From Halocaridina rubra (Eukaryota; Arthropoda; Malacostraca; Decapoda; Atyidae): 64,000 nt of DNA. The first letter of the stretch is position 1. The number at the start of each line of letters is the position of its first letter. The stretch lies in NCBI GenBank assembly GCA_037179515.1, contig JAXCGZ010005673.1, positions 87,501 to 151,500 of the forward strand, in the 5' to 3' direction. Below the pieces are notes generated by a model that saw only the letters and a list, made by a program, of their open reading frames with translations, was not told where the DNA came from and did no database searches. The translations under genes and the position numbers were made by a program. Below are positions 25,421 to 37,934 of the stretch, piece after piece.

Positions 25421-25805
25421 ACCCTCATCGGGCCAGGGCATCAAGAAAACATTGAAAAACATATAAGCAGCAGCTTAAGAACAAGACAGAAATGAGAATG
25501 ATAACAGTAAAAGGACAGACTGGGAAAAATAGTATAAAAAAGGCCAAAAAATAAGGAAGGATTAAGCCCTGAGATAACGATTAATCCATTTCTTTAAGAA
25601 AGAAAGGTTATAAGGAGAAGGAAGAGAGTTCCAGAGTGTGAAAGTGGAATAAAAGCAGTCACTGCACCGACCAATCCGTGAGCTACAAATTCCCACACAG
25701 TACCTGTGTAACAATGTCCCTTGGAGTGTTACACGGCCTCCCCAGAGGAGGAGGGATGCAACTTGCCAACTCATCAGAGCAGTGATGGAAGTAGGTACCA
25801 ATGGA
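25420..25805 (-). mobile_element. 3' end of a second LINE family (C-terminus plus 3' UTR)
   Basis: Minus-strand translation of 25562-25801 gives a C-terminus with YSTFTLWNSLP followed by LSFLKKWINRYL and a stop. That pattern (a Phe/Trp-Asn-Ser-Leu-Pro motif close to the end) is typical of arthropod LINE ORF2 tails. The following 3' UTR runs to about 25420 and contains GATGCCCTGGCCCGATGAGG, a phrase also met, diverged, at 61683. The 5' part is missing. Confidence 0.72.
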
Positions 25806-26240
25806 ACTGAGAAAAGAATGATACCTTTCTACCACTAACACCTTACACCTAATAATGTACTCACTGATTTTCCTGAGTTAAGATGAGCTATTCATGTTCA
25901 AGTGGCTCTGATCAAGAGATTCTTTACGAAATATCATGGGGCTTGGTATGAATCCCGGACTTCCTATGTAAAAGCAAGGCACTATAATGACATTGCTATG
26001 AAAGAGATAGAAGTTCTCTTTCTTTCTCTCTCTCTCTGTAGGTATACAGAACCACACCCATTTCATGACAATATAAGAACCCTAAAAATAAGCCTAATGA
26101 TTCATATTCATTATGCTCCTTTTTATTCATTTATTAAAATTATCATTTATTTATTTACTTACTAATTTATTTACTTATCAATTATTCTTATATTTTTTCT
26201 TTAATCACCAATAGACTCAGGTTTATTTTATTTTATGCTT

Positions 26241-27203
<963 letters not shown>

Positions 27204-27244
27204 ACTATCTAGGTATCTATGTACAGTATCTATCTCACTCCCGC

Positions 27245-27790
27245 TTGCCATTAGTGCCGACTAAAAGGGATAGAGGAGTGAGGGACCAGCAACCCATCTC
27301 CAGGATTTTCTTTTCTTTTTACCATACAGGTGATAGAATGGGAGATGATGAAGCCTCGCTGCCTTCCTTTTTTTTACATTTCTATGCCGTTGGATTCAAC
27401 AGCATACGGCGATACACTGGAAAAACTATACCTGTCTATCTGTCTATTGTATTGAATCCACTTTTAGCTTTTCTTTTCCCTAAATCACGTCAGGTTATAC
27501 AGTGCAACAGTATTAAATTGATAAAGAATTTGACTGTTTATCATTCTCCATCAAATATATTCATACAAGTACAATTATGTATATCTTACTGTTTAAGTAC
27601 AACAGATTTAGCCTTACAAATGTGCATGTCTGTTCGCTTAACGATATACAGCAAACATATTCATATGACTGTGTATCTGCTAGTTTAAATGTATTTAATA
27701 TACTATTATGATTGTATGGGCTGGAAGTTGGAGCATAGGGTGCAGCCTTTTTTTTTTTCTTTTAATTTTACAAATTTACTGGTTTAAACT
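27245..27790 (+). other. Unassigned sequence with a 147-codon open frame
   Basis: An ATG-started plus frame runs 27245-27688 outside any microsatellite. Its translation has no domain I know. It is hydrophobic in the middle and lacks a recognisable start context or splice signals. At this AT content a 147-codon frame is unusual but not decisive. Most likely chance or a decayed element. Confidence 0.2.
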
Positions 27791-27798
27791 GCAGCAGG

Positions 27799-27950
27799 AA
27801 GCCGCGGTAGCTCAGTGGTAGAACGTGTGAGTTGGGAAGCGGTTAATGTGGGTTCGAGCCCACCACGGAGCTTCATGAAGAGCATTCAGCTTTAATCCTC
27901 CAGCTCTAATATGCTGTGTCCATCCTCCGTTCGAATGAGAATATAATCTG
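27799..27950 (+). mobile_element. tRNA-derived SINE, family B, copy
   Basis: A very clear head: GCCGCGGTAGCTCAGTGGTA (A box) and GTGGGTTCGAGCCCACC (B box), close to a true tRNA. The body follows: GAAGAGCATTCAGC, CTCCAGCTC, TGTGTCCATCC and GTTCGAATGAGAAT. Confidence 0.86.
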
Positions 27951-28157
27951 ATTGGTTAAGAACATACTTTGTCCTTGAATTTTGTACAGCAAAAATATTC
28001 TCAGGCTTGTTTTCGTATTATATTCCTTATTAAGTACAGGTAATATACATTTATGTTTGCATAGCTTAGAATACTTTACATTGAATAAAATATATATTTC
28101 ATAATTTAAGAATATACAGAATTTCAGGAAGATAATCCTTGAGTAAAAAGATATTAA

Positions 28158-28160
<3 letters not shown>

Positions 28161-28198
<38 letters not shown>
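28161..28198. repeat. (CT)n microsatellite
   Basis: About 19 CT units. Looser CT-rich sequence continues to about 28265. Confidence 0.96.
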
Positions 28199-28202
<4 letters not shown>

Positions 28203-28734
28203 GAGCTAGTTATCTATTTATCTATCTCGATCTATTTATATTTCTATCTCTCTTTCTTTTTCTCTCAAAACTATTATGATGGAGGACCTTTAGAAAGTAA
28301 TTTCTGACCAAGACCTCTTAACAGACACTCTCTAAAAAAATAAAATAGAATAAAAGGGAGGGCCTTTAGAATATAATCTCTGACCAGAGCCCTTTAATAG
28401 ACTCTCTTTCTCTCTCATGGAATATTCTTCCTCCAGTGCCACTTCCTATCGGCTTTAACCCAAAACAGTGCCATAGCTTTAACCACGATATTGTATGTAC
28501 GGGATTTCCTGCCTGGCACTCTTCCAATAAATTTATGATGCCAGTTGGGAATGTTTGCCTCTCCCACCCCCATCCCACACCCCCATCCCGCATACACGCC
28601 TCCCTTCCTACCGGCCAACTCAAGTCCAGCAAAAAAGATTGCATGCTTAAACTCACCCATCCCCCCCCACCCCACCCCTTTTCAATTTACCTCCTGAATA
28701 ATCTTATGTTAGCTTAAATCCAGCCATCTGGGAA

Positions 28735-28870
28735 GAAAGCCAGTTCAATACGGTGCTGGTCCCAAACTAAGATCAATGGAGAGAGTTGCTTCAAGAAGAG
28801 CATCCAGCTGTAAACCATCAAGCTAAAACAAACCGTTAGTCTTCGTGAGAAAACCAGCGGCTCCATATCT
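28735..28870. repeat. Dispersed GGTGCTGGTCCC...AGCATCCAGC repeat, copy 1
   Basis: GGTGCTGGTCCCAAACTAAG, GATCAATGGAGAGAG, AAGAGCATCCAGCTGTAAAC and GTCTTCGTGAGAAA pair with a second copy at 29120-29240. The SINE at 28898 lies between the two direct copies. Confidence 0.7.
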
Positions 28871-28897
28871 ATTATATATATCCAAATGCTAGTGGTG

Positions 28898-29096
28898 TAG
28901 TCACCGTGGCTCAAGCGGTAGTGTCCGCGACTCTGAGGCGTCAGGTCGAGGGTTCGCGCCCCGTCACGGTCTGAGGTTAGCAAGGGCATGCACTCAGGGT
29001 AATGATTACAGCTGCCAAAACAAGTCCTTTGCAAGAAGGCAACCTTCCTAGCCCTTGGTATAAAAGGGAGTCCGTGACGTAAAACTGGAACTGAAC
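28898..29096 (+). mobile_element. tRNA-derived SINE, family A, copy 5
   Basis: Full-length with the A box GTGGCTCAAGCGG and B box GGTTCGCGCC. Flanks ATCCAAATGCTAGTGGTG (28880-28897) and ATCCAGATGCTAGGGGTG (29097-29114) form an 18-bp duplication with two mismatches, so this insertion is older than copies 1 and 4. Confidence 0.92.
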
Positions 29097-29119
29097 ATCC
29101 AGATGCTAGGGGTGCAAGC

Positions 29120-29245
29120 ACATTCATCTCGGTGCCGGTACCATGCCTGGATCACTGGAGAGGATTAGTGTCAGGAAGGGTATCCAGCCGTAAAATTTGG
29201 AGTACAAAAAACAAGACAGTCTCCCTGAGGTTAGTGAGAAACAGT
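29120..29245. repeat. Dispersed GGTGCCGGTACC...GGGTATCCAGCC repeat, copy 2
   Basis: GGTGCCGGTACCATGCCTGG, ATCACTGGAGAGGATTAGTG, AAGGGTATCCAGCCGTAAAA and GTCTCCCTGAGG correspond in order to 28735-28870. The TATCCAGCCGTAAAA phrase is a frequent RTE-associated SINE tail motif in animals. Confidence 0.68.
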
Positions 29246-29385
29246 TATCCCAAATTAACAGGAAGTTCTAAACTAAGCTAACCTAACTCAACTTGACCAA
29301 GCCAAACCAAACCTAACCTACCCCTTAGGGCATTTCAATTAGATTTCATCTTATTTCTCCGATACTGAAATACACTGTCTGCTCC

Positions 29386-29564
29386 CGAGGGGGAAGTAAG
29401 GGGTAATCTGAAATTGCTACATAATCCTACCGGGGGAAGTAAGGGGTAATCCGAAATTGCTACATAAACCTACCGGGAGAAGTAAGGGGTATTCTGAAAT
29501 TGCTACAAAATCCTACCGGGGGAAGTAGGGGGTAATCTGAAATTGCTACATAACCCTATCCGTT
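29386..29564. repeat. 43-bp minisatellite, four copies
   Basis: Four tandem copies of CCTACCGGGGGAAGTAAGGG followed by GTAATCTGAAATTGCTACAT AAT, over 90% alike. A fragment (CCTACCTGCCGGTAATCTGC) reappears at 29680. Confidence 0.93.
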
Positions 29565-29570
29565 TGAGCA

Positions 29571-29678
29571 AACCACGGGAAATTAGGAAGGGAATTTAGC
29601 CTCAGTTCCTCAGCTTCAACCTGCCTGCGTCCACTTCCATTTGAATAGGATTAATAAAGACACAAGAAACGGCAAAAT
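29571..29678 (+). mobile_element. SINE family B, 3' part
   Basis: AACCACGGGAAATTAGGAAG, CAGCTTCAACCTGCC, CCATTTGAATAGGATTAATA and GACACAAGAAACGGCAAAA. It lies right after the 43-bp array. Confidence 0.72.
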
Positions 29679-29937
29679 CCTACCTGCCGGTAATCTGCTT
29701 GTATTATTAGTCACGGGGGTGGCGGTGTAAGGTGAACAAGGGGATAAGCTGACACCGCTACGAATTAATGACCCTACATCTCCGTATGCTGAATGCGATC
29801 ATAAGTTACTGTGGAGGGAGGGTTAAGTGAATCAGGGGAAAAGGAATCTGAAATTGCTCCTTCGGTCATTTTAAAGAGTGTCTCCAAAGGTAACCAACCA
29901 ACCATACATATGAACAGAACAGTATGTAAACCGGACT

Positions 29938-30068
29938 CCAAAGTGACATACCCGTATACGAGCCCATTGCAAGGCGTTTGGTATGGCATCCAGCCTAAAG
30001 TTCTCAGCTCCTACCTGTTTGTTTCCATCTCCATCCGAATGGGAATTAACAATGACAGGGGCAAATAA
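29938..30068 (+). mobile_element. SINE family B, 3' part
   Basis: CCCGTATACGAGCCCATTGC, TTTGGTATGGCATCCAGCC, CTCAGCTCCTACCTGTTTG and CATCCGAATGGGAATTAACA. The head before the B box is diverged. Confidence 0.72.
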
Positions 30069-30119
30069 CATCATACTGTATAGTATGAGAAGAAATATGC
30101 ATCAACAACTATTATTAAT

Positions 30120-30327
30120 ACAACTCTTACTATACTCTAATACAACTGCTACTACTATTTTCATTTTGTATGCTACTGTTACTACAGCTATTACTACTGC
30201 TACTACTACTACTATTACTACTACAGCTACTATAACTACTACTAATACTATTATTATATTACTTCTGCTACTAATAATAATAATAATAACAAATAATAAT
30301 TATAATTTATTATTATTATTATTATTT
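30120..30327. repeat. (ACT)n/(ATT)n/(AAT)n degenerate trinucleotide field
   Basis: Mixed ACT, ATT and AAT trinucleotides, ending in a clean ATT run that abuts family V at 30328. Confidence 0.9.
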
Positions 30328-30508
30328 TCCCCTGAGGGAGGGGGCTAGAATACTTCTTCCGTATTCCTCTGCGTGTCGTAAGAGACGACTAAATGGGGCG
30401 GAGCGAGGGAACTGGGAATCCCCTTTTCTGTATATTATCTTTCCAGTCAGACTATTTTGCCCTGATTCAGCCACTCCCCTTATAAGGGGGGGAAATGGTT
30501 CATGCATA
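30328..30508 (-). mobile_element. Family V element, copy 5 (minus, full-length)
   Basis: On the plus strand it starts CCCCTGAGGGAGGGGGC, passes CCTCTGCGTGTCGTAAGAG and GACTAAATGGGGCGGAGCGA, and ends CTGATTCAGCCACTCCCCTT ATAAGGGGGGGAAATGG. ATT-type trinucleotide tracts lie on both sides. Confidence 0.8.
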
Positions 30509-30547
30509 AGATAATTATTATTATTAGTATTAGTATTAGTATTATTA

Positions 30548-30621
<74 letters not shown>

Positions 30622-30726
30622 TATTATCATTATTATTATTATTATTATTATCATTATTATTATTATTATTATTATCATTATTATTATTATTATTATGATG
30701 ATGATGATGATAATTATTATTATTAT
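30509..30726. repeat. (ATT)n/(ATC)n/(GAT)n trinucleotide microsatellite
   Basis: About 70 units, mostly ATT with regular ATC interruptions and a GAT block at 30695-30711. Confidence 0.96.
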
Positions 30727-30851
30727 CAAAACAGCTAATAATATGCATTGTATATATGTATGTATTTGCAAAGGGACTGCCTGCATATATATCTCCATAT
30801 TAATAAATATTTACAAATTACAATATTACAATAAATGTGCACTGCATATTA

Positions 30852-30854
<3 letters not shown>

Positions 30855-30947
<93 letters not shown>

Positions 30948-31102
30948 CCTTGGCTGTTTCCCCCTTTAATTGGGGGGTAGCCGACATCAAAAAAGGAAAA
31001 CAGTTTGGGGAGAAGTTATTCTCCCCTCTACTCCCCCTCTTCTTTGACGTCTCACAGGAGGTTGGTACAAGGGGGGGGGATTCCTAGTCCCCCCGCCCCG
31101 TC

Positions 31103-31166
<64 letters not shown>

Positions 31167-31187
31167 CACACACACACACACACACAC
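30855..31187. repeat. (TA)n tracts flanking a GC-rich insert, then (CA)n
   Basis: TA at 30855-30941 and 31106-31165, and CA at 31166-31187. The insert between (30942-31105) contains GTTTCCCCCTTTAATTGGGG GGTAGCCGACATC, ACGTCTCACAGGAGG and ATTCCTAGTCCCCCCGCCCC. It resembles family V loosely (CCTTTAATTGGGGGGTAGC; GATTCCTAGTCCCC) and may be a related element sitting inside a TA microsatellite. Confidence 0.75.
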
Positions 31188-31720
31188 GCAGATGGATATA
31201 TAGATAGAATAATAGACAAATGGTGTGCATTTATTATGTCAAAGACTATTTCCGCACAAATTCCCACATGTCCCCTCCCCTCCTACATACCGACCCTCCC
31301 TCTCCAATGAATGCACTGGGAGATGGTGAACCCCAAAAGAATGCTGCCTCCCATGAACGCAAATTGTAACAAATAGATACTTTTATCACTAAAGTTGAAG
31401 ATCAGAGTATTTTTGTCTTTATCGATTCTCGAGCCCGTAGAGATAACTTTTCATCAGACAAGTGAACTTATAATCTCTATTTATCTTCCGTTCAAAATTT
31501 AATGATCTTTTAATGCAACTTATTCCATAAAACAACTTAAAATGTTAAATAATCCTCCTGGTAAAAAGTAGTAATCACCGGAAACAACATTTATAGATAA
31601 AAAACGACAGACATCACTTTCCTTAGATGTACAGCTTCACACAACATGATAACACAACAGGCTACGTAAGAAAACCCAAGAGACAACTTCTATCCATCTG
31701 TATACAAAACCAATAATCGC
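31188..31720. other. Unassigned sequence
   Basis: AT-rich, mostly unique-looking sequence with no recognised element or exon. Confidence 0.4.
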
Positions 31721-31721
31721 C

Positions 31722-31858
31722 TTCATTAGGTGTGTGGCTGAGTCAAAGCAAAAACTTGACTGTGGGAGGAAACTACAAGTAGGGGATTCCCAGTCCCCAT
31801 TCTCCACCATATAGTCGATTTATAAAACACGCAGGGGAACACGGAAAAGGTCAAGTTA
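31722..31858 (+). mobile_element. Family V element, copy 6
   Basis: GTGTGGCTGAGTCAAAGC, AAAACTTGACTGTGGG, GGGGATTCCCAGTCCCC, ATAGTCGATTTATAAA and ACACGCAGGGGAACACGG. The right end is lost after GGAAAAGG. Confidence 0.75.
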
Positions 31859-32394
31859 CATTAGCTCAGAAAAAACTTTGTGAAGTTAGCTAACTTTAGG
31901 AAAACACATGTAATTAAGAATAACCCTAAAATCTCCCGTAAAGTTATATGTTCCCAGTAGACACCTCGTAAAAATTAGATACCTTCCTCCTCCTCCCCCC
32001 CAAAAAAAAAAAATCTTGTAAAAGAATTCGGCCCAGTTAAAATACCCCGAAAAAAATCCTTGATATGTTGGACACCCCCATAGATATACCAACATGATAT
32101 AAACCTACATGACAATGAAAAACTAACAAGAAATGAACATTTAAGAAACATGATCTGCCGTTAATATTTTTACAACGATTAATACTATTATATCCCCACC
32201 CTTTCGTACGTCTACTTGGAGATCTCACAATGGATATTCATAGCTCTGGCGACAGAACTTAAGAAGAAATATCCCTCTAATACCACTCTAGGCACGTTTC
32301 TACAAAGACATAAAATCAGACACAGAGCTGCTATCGTTGGCCAAATGTCTTAAAAGGCCATACGAGCATGAATGTCATATTTTTGCCAAGGTTT

Positions 32395-33375
32395 GTGGAA
32401 TGCATAATTTTCAACTGACTGGGTTACATTTATCTAAGGCATAATTGCCTAACTGACTAGGCAAACCTGAATGGGTGACATTTATGCGAAGGGTAAGGTT
32501 GCCTGACTAACTGGGTGACTATTATTAATGGAGGGTATAATTGCCCAAGTGACTGGCAAACCTGTTTGATTGAATGAGTGGCTTTTTCAGAGGAGGGTAA
32601 GGCTGCCTGTCTGACCGATCAATGGAGGACCTAAATATCTGAGTGAATGGGTGACTTTTTTCAGTGGAATGTAAGGTAGCCTGGCTAACTGGTTAATTTT
32701 TATCTTGGAGAGGCAACACTGTCTGACTGACTGAGCAACCCCGCTCGAATGACTGGAGATTATAAGTGGAAGGTATGTTTGACTGACTGACTAGGAAAAA
32801 CCTAAATGAATGGTTGACTTTTCTGCAGAGAGTAAGGTTGCCTGAAAGAATGAGTCAGTTACACATGTAGAAAGCATAACTGCCTTACTGATTGAGCAAC
32901 ATAATTGACTGACTGGATGACTTTTATCTGTGGAAGGCATGACTGCCTTGCTGACTGAGTAACCTGCTAGACTGACTGAGTGACTTTTATCAATGAAGGC
33001 ATAAAAGCTTAAGTGACTGCGCAAACTTACCTTATTCTCTAATAGTAAGGCTAAGTGACTGTTATACGAGGAAGATAAAATTGCCTGACTAACTAGGGAA
33101 CCTTGCCCTACTGAAAGAATGACATTCATATGCGTAGGACATAACTACTTGACTGTATGAATAAAGCTTTCTAACTGACGGGTGAGCTTATCTGTTAAAG
33201 TTAAAACAGTCTGACAGACTGAAATACTTTTATATGGTATATGAGGGCAAAACTACCTGACAGACAGGGTAAGTTTTATTTCTTCTGCCAGGATAAAACT
33301 TCTTCGACTGTGTAAAGCTGCCTGACTAGCTACGTAAGCTTTACCCGTGAAAGGTAAAATGAATGACTTCAGGGG
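32395..33375. repeat. Degenerate ~63-bp tandem array (GACTGACTGAGTGACTTTTAT)
   Basis: About 15 diverged units with the order GACTGACTGGATGACTTTTA, TCTGTGGAAGGCATGACTGC, CTTGCTGACTGAGTAACCTG. A clean unit spans 32907-32969. Similarity between units decays toward both ends. A 112-codon minus frame inside it is repeat-derived. Confidence 0.82.
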
Positions 33376-33765
33376 AATCCTTTTTTCTAGTTTCTAATAT
33401 GAAATGCGAACAATTTGCCCACGATACTTGTCTGGTTAAGATATGCTCTCTTCATGACCTAAACTCCATCTTCTCCAGCTGTAAATGAAAATCAGGAACA
33501 AACTGGTTACAATGCTTATTTGGGTACGATATGACTTCTGAATAACCTTAAAGGAATCCCTTTTTATAGCTTCTAATGTGGAGAAAGAATAATCTAGTAA
33601 CAGTAATCGTCTGTTTACAGTCAGCAGCTTCTATGAAAAACCTTAGGTTTGATTAGGTTGTGTTGTGATGGGTTGGGTTAGGCTTTCTTTTCCCAGCCAT
33701 TAGTGTGAATAGAGAGCAATCTGGTAACGATATATGTCAGGCCTATAAATGGCTTTATAAAAAAA
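33376..33765. repeat. Degenerate ~165-bp tandem repeat, about three copies
   Basis: The phrase GAATCC(C)TTTTT-TAGCTTCTAATGTG-GAGA-AACAATCTGGTAACGATA recurs near 33376, 33548 and 33695, with GTCTGGTTA- or GTCAGGCCT-type continuations. One unit contains GATTAGGTTGTGTTGTGATG and GGTTGGGTTAGG. Confidence 0.65.
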
Positions 33766-34105
33766 AAGTTTTCTAAATGTAAATACTCAGCTGATAAAAT
33801 CCATCTTTATCTTGATCTGTTTCAGCATACGATAAGACATGTAGTTCAGTCTGACAAGATATCAAGATTACCACAATATCATTTAAGGTATTGAATTAGG
33901 CACAAGTGATCACTTTTCAAGCAACTTTATGTATCGAAAATGAACAGACCAAAAGTATCACACTCTAGACGAAAAAGGCGGCAATACCGAGTCAGTGTTA
34001 CCATAAAAACAGAAAACCAAAACAATGTACAGTTCGTTATGACAATAAGAAGCAAAATTAAGGGATCACTTTACAACAACAACAAAATTATTAATAAATA
34101 AAGTG

Positions 34106-34108
<3 letters not shown>

Positions 34109-34174
<66 letters not shown>
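34109..34174. repeat. (TA)n microsatellite
   Basis: About 33 TA units. Confidence 0.98.
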
Positions 34175-34176
<2 letters not shown>

Positions 34177-34367
34177 ATTAATAAATACATTAATATATAA
34201 ATAGAGAAGACATATATCATACCACTACAACACTCCAAATAAAGAAAGAAAATACACTATGCCACTACAGACACTGACATTAACGCTGTTACTGTTACGT
34301 AACATTTGCCATGTTTTATAATATAGCTTCAGGATGGACCTATTGTCTTTATAAAAAGGTTAGGCTC

Positions 34368-34373
<6 letters not shown>

Positions 34374-34464
<91 letters not shown>

Positions 34465-34480
34465 GTGTGTGTGTGTGTGT
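34374..34480. repeat. Compound (CT)n-(TA)n-(GT)n microsatellite
   Basis: CT (34374-34406), TA (34406-34462) and GT (34464-34480), the same order as at 7022-7188. Confidence 0.98.
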
Positions 34481-34490
34481 ACGCGCGCAC

Positions 34491-34580
34491 CGCTTTGTGT
34501 CACAATTAATCCCCATTCGAATTGGGGTGGACACAGACACATAGGTAACGAGCCTGGTTAGCAGGTGAGGTCTATCACAC
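34491..34580 (-). mobile_element. SINE family B, 3' part
   Basis: On the minus strand: CTGTGTCCACCCCAATTCG, AATGGGGATTAATTGTGACA and CAAAGCGG. The preserved CCCCAATTCGAATGGGG palindrome is the best example of this family hallmark. The copy ends right beside the compound microsatellite. Confidence 0.75.
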
Positions 34581-35453
34581 AATGGCCAATGTTTAGAGTG
34601 TTTAACAAGTTATTCATTCATCAAAAGCACTATACTATTAATTATCAATGTAACAAAATCTGTATATAATAACTATGGCATGGACATAACAATCATGGTA
34701 CTATTACACTTGAACTCCATGTTCGATTCGAGGTGAGGGCTAGGTTAAGCTAAATTGTATCTGATAATTAGTGGTTCACTAGTGTCTATGAATAACCAGA
34801 TATGAAGTCCTCAAATTAATAAAGGCTATGATAGTGTAATTTCTGAAGAAAAACAATAACAAGCTAATTATATTTAATCAATCACACACGGCTACTTTCT
34901 GTCTGACGTGTACAGTAAATGTCATGATAATTAATATTTCATTTGTCTTGTTTTTATCTAGTTCAGTGATTGAAGTTTTATATTTTTTTTTCTATTTTCT
35001 TTCCAATTTTAAAAGAGGGAGAAAATATCCTCTGTGACTGCATCCTTACCTCTGTCACACAACTGTTCTTTGCTTTTAAAGTAGGCAGAAATTGAAGGTC
35101 CGTTGCCAGCACAACCATGGAATAAGCCAACTTGTGCACACAGAGAGCTTCCAAAACTTAAATTTCTTTTATGTAACTTTTCTGCAATGTACTTCACCCT
35201 CTTTTATGTGATGGAGATCTGCTTTATATACATTGTAGGAATATTCAAAAATATTATATAAAGAAAAACAACTCGGCGTCAAATTCTGAAAGATCTCCAG
35301 TATACAGAGGGTGTCTCCATAAATAAATTGAAAGGGAAGACACTAAACCTCTTGCTTACTTAGAAAGTAAGATAAAAGTATCCAGATGGATACTCGGAAG
35401 TCCCTTTGGAAGCAAGTCTGGAGACCTGCAATAGTAAGAATGAAATTATTTCT

Positions 35454-35456
<3 letters not shown>
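34581..35456. other. Unassigned sequence
   Basis: Mostly unique-looking AT-rich sequence. A 62-codon minus frame (35009-35197) has four Cys and ends in an AT-rich tail but shows no known domain. No element recognised. Confidence 0.35.

Positions 35457-35530
<74 letters not shown>
35457..35530. repeat. (TA)n microsatellite
   Basis: About 37 TA units. Confidence 0.98.
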
Positions 35531-35532
<2 letters not shown>

Positions 35533-35734
35533 AAATAATGGATGAGAAGTGTTTTAGCGCTTACGAGTGAAGTTTCATCAGTGGACATAATACTCATCGG
35601 TGGTCTGATACTACATTGTTTCCTTTTTTTCCTCGAAATTTTTATATCCATTGTTACAAGATTAGGCTCAAGTGGTTCTCCTTGTAAAATTTTCATACAA
35701 GTATTGAGGGGACTTGTGTGTGTGTGTTTGTGTG

Positions 35735-36052
35735 TAATTACCTAACTGTACTTACGGAGAGTTATGCTCTTAACTCCCCGTCTCCTGATCGGTTCCATTT
35801 TTATACTCAATGATACTCATCGTAAGTGTACTTAAAACTATGAATCCACTTTGAATTAACTACGCCCTCGCTAAGCGAATTCCAGCCAACACCTCTTACC
35901 CTAAAAAAAAGTACTTCCTAACACCATGCAATGAAGTTTTCTGACGCATATTCAAAATATCGCTCCATGTCCACTCTGTCAAAACCATGAGGGAAAAACC
36001 GTCAACATATCCCCCCCCCCTCTTCTTTCTACCTTCAAGTGATGGTAAGTCT
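35735..36052 (-). mobile_element. Non-LTR retrotransposon, copy 3 (3' end only)
   Basis: A minus-strand 3' fragment of the same LINE as copies 1 and 2. Plus-strand landmarks are TAATTACCTAACTGTACTTACGG, AACTCCCCGTCTCCTGATCG, GCTAAGCGAATTCCAGCC, TGTCAAAACCATGAGGGA and TTCAAGTGATGGTAAGTCT. The 3' terminus again abuts a GT-rich run (35715-35734), and a C-run stands at 36010-36019 as in copy 2. It is severely 5'-truncated. Confidence 0.88.
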
Positions 36053-36158
36053 AACCCCCTCAGCCCCTAACGCTACTACGAACACAAAAGGAATATCATT
36101 GCATAAGGACCATAACCTTTAGATTTCAAATCACACTATTTAGTAACTGCGATCATTC

Positions 36159-36162
<4 letters not shown>

Positions 36163-36241
<79 letters not shown>
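36163..36241. repeat. (CT)n microsatellite
   Basis: About 39 CT units. Confidence 0.98.
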
Positions 36242-36244
<3 letters not shown>

Positions 36245-36289
36245 ATCGTTGGGAAAATGAACTTTTACTTTTTCTACGAACTTGTCTAC

Positions 36290-36536
<247 letters not shown>

Positions 36537-36904
36537 ACTACAGCTTTAAAAATAATATCACAACTCTCGGAGGGATGACAACGATAAATATATTATTCCT
36601 AAGTATAATATGCAGATCAAGGTAATTATGATAATCACCTTGCAAGGCAGCCCGAAACTGTCAATTTAAGATCGCGTGAGAAAGTCTTAACATAAAAGAT
36701 AAATCAATAAGTAATTTAATGTTAAGGCGCGTTTGCAGGGGACGTGGAGGGTTGGGGGAGGAAGGGAGGCTTTCGTCAGCATGGGGGAAAGGGAGAGAAA
36801 ATAAATAATAAAGTAAAAGAAAGGGACAAAGGAAGAAAGACTAGGAGCTCTGGAAAGGTAAAAGTAATAAGAAAAGGAGATAAATTAAGGTGTGCACATA
36901 TACA

Positions 36905-37102
36905 TGTTCCGGTTTTACGTCACGGACTCCCTTATCAACCAAGGGCTAGGACGGTTGCCTTCTTGCGAAGGACTTGTTTTGGCAGATGTAATCCTTACGC
37001 TGAGTGCATGCCTTTGCTAACCTCAGACCGTGACGGGGCGCGAACCCTCGACCTGACGCCTCAGAGTCGGAGACGCTATCGACTGAGCCACGGCGACTGC
37101 AA
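36905..37102 (-). mobile_element. tRNA-derived SINE, family A, copy 6
   Basis: A minus-strand full-length copy: TGTTCCGGTTTTACGTCACG at 36904, the CAAAACAAGTCC body in reverse, and TGAGCCACGGCGACTGC at the head end. I do not see a convincing target-site duplication, unlike the other five copies. Confidence 0.9.
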
Positions 37103-37930
37103 AAGGATATATGATACAGTAAATGCTTAAGTCATCATCACAGCCTAAAAAGTAGAAATTAATAGGAACACCATTAAAATATAAGAAAATAATGACAGAT
37201 GTAACTATTCATGTCGGATAACAGATATCACTGCAAGCAAAAATCTGGACGTAAAAAAATGCACATCTAAACTGGAAGACAAAAAAGTTATCTATATACA
37301 GATGAATAACATACACTGCTTATCTGTAGTGTGTTAGCTTTGTGTAAGATAAAACAAATATTTATTACGTGTTGTATCCACATGTGAATCCGCCAAACAC
37401 AAGTGTTCCAAGGCTTGGCCACATGAGTGGTGATCACTAGGATATGCTCTCTCCTCTCTCTCTCTCTCTCTCTCTCCGTTGGTGGTATAAAAGCAATATC
37501 CAAAGCTACTGCAAAGCTACATATTGTCGCCTGCTACATATATGCATTAAGAATGGCCCCAAATCCCCCTTGTAATGGAGATGGTCGAGTCAAAGCACAC
37601 ATTCACCAGATGTCATGCAAGACACGAATACTCCTTTTAGCTACTTGGAGAGCATCTCAAAAAGGAAACGCATTGAATATGATAATGATCATCATACTGA
37701 AAAAAAAAATTTGAGGAAAAAGTTCATTTATACATTCTAAGCTTCCTAGTTTACTTGCTGGCGATCTCTACAAATCATTTCGACAATATTCAATGAATAT
37801 TTAAATGAATATTTAAACTAACTCAAAGGTAATATAATCAGCTGTAGATACAATTAAGTTAAACAATATACCCTCCTTCTCTTCTTGTTTTCATTCTTAG
37901 TTAATGAATTTAAAAGAAAAAATTCAGCTA
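37103..37930. other. Largely unassigned sequence with (CT)n and a family V left fragment
   Basis: Contains (CT)n at 37447-37477 and, at 37562-37610, CCCCCTTGTAATGGAGATGG TCGAGTCAAAGCACACATTC, which matches the fragment at 24092. Nothing else recognised. Confidence 0.5.
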
Positions 37931-37934
37931 CTGT

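Noticed and set aside
25905..26010. tRNA-like phrase GGTATGAATCCCGGACTTCC on the minus strand
   Set aside because: Only the B-box part is recognisable; no head, body or family copy supports an element.
27801..27870. Possible true tRNA gene (also 7831, 26985 and 47787)
   Set aside because: A and B boxes are good, but the acceptor stem and anticodon arm do not close properly and SINE or palindrome body sequence follows, so these are tRNA-derived heads.
29275..29330. Interstitial telomere from CCTAACC/CCAAACC words
   Set aside because: Units are irregular (AACCTAACTCAACTTGACC) and too few; no continuous TTAGG run exists in the window.
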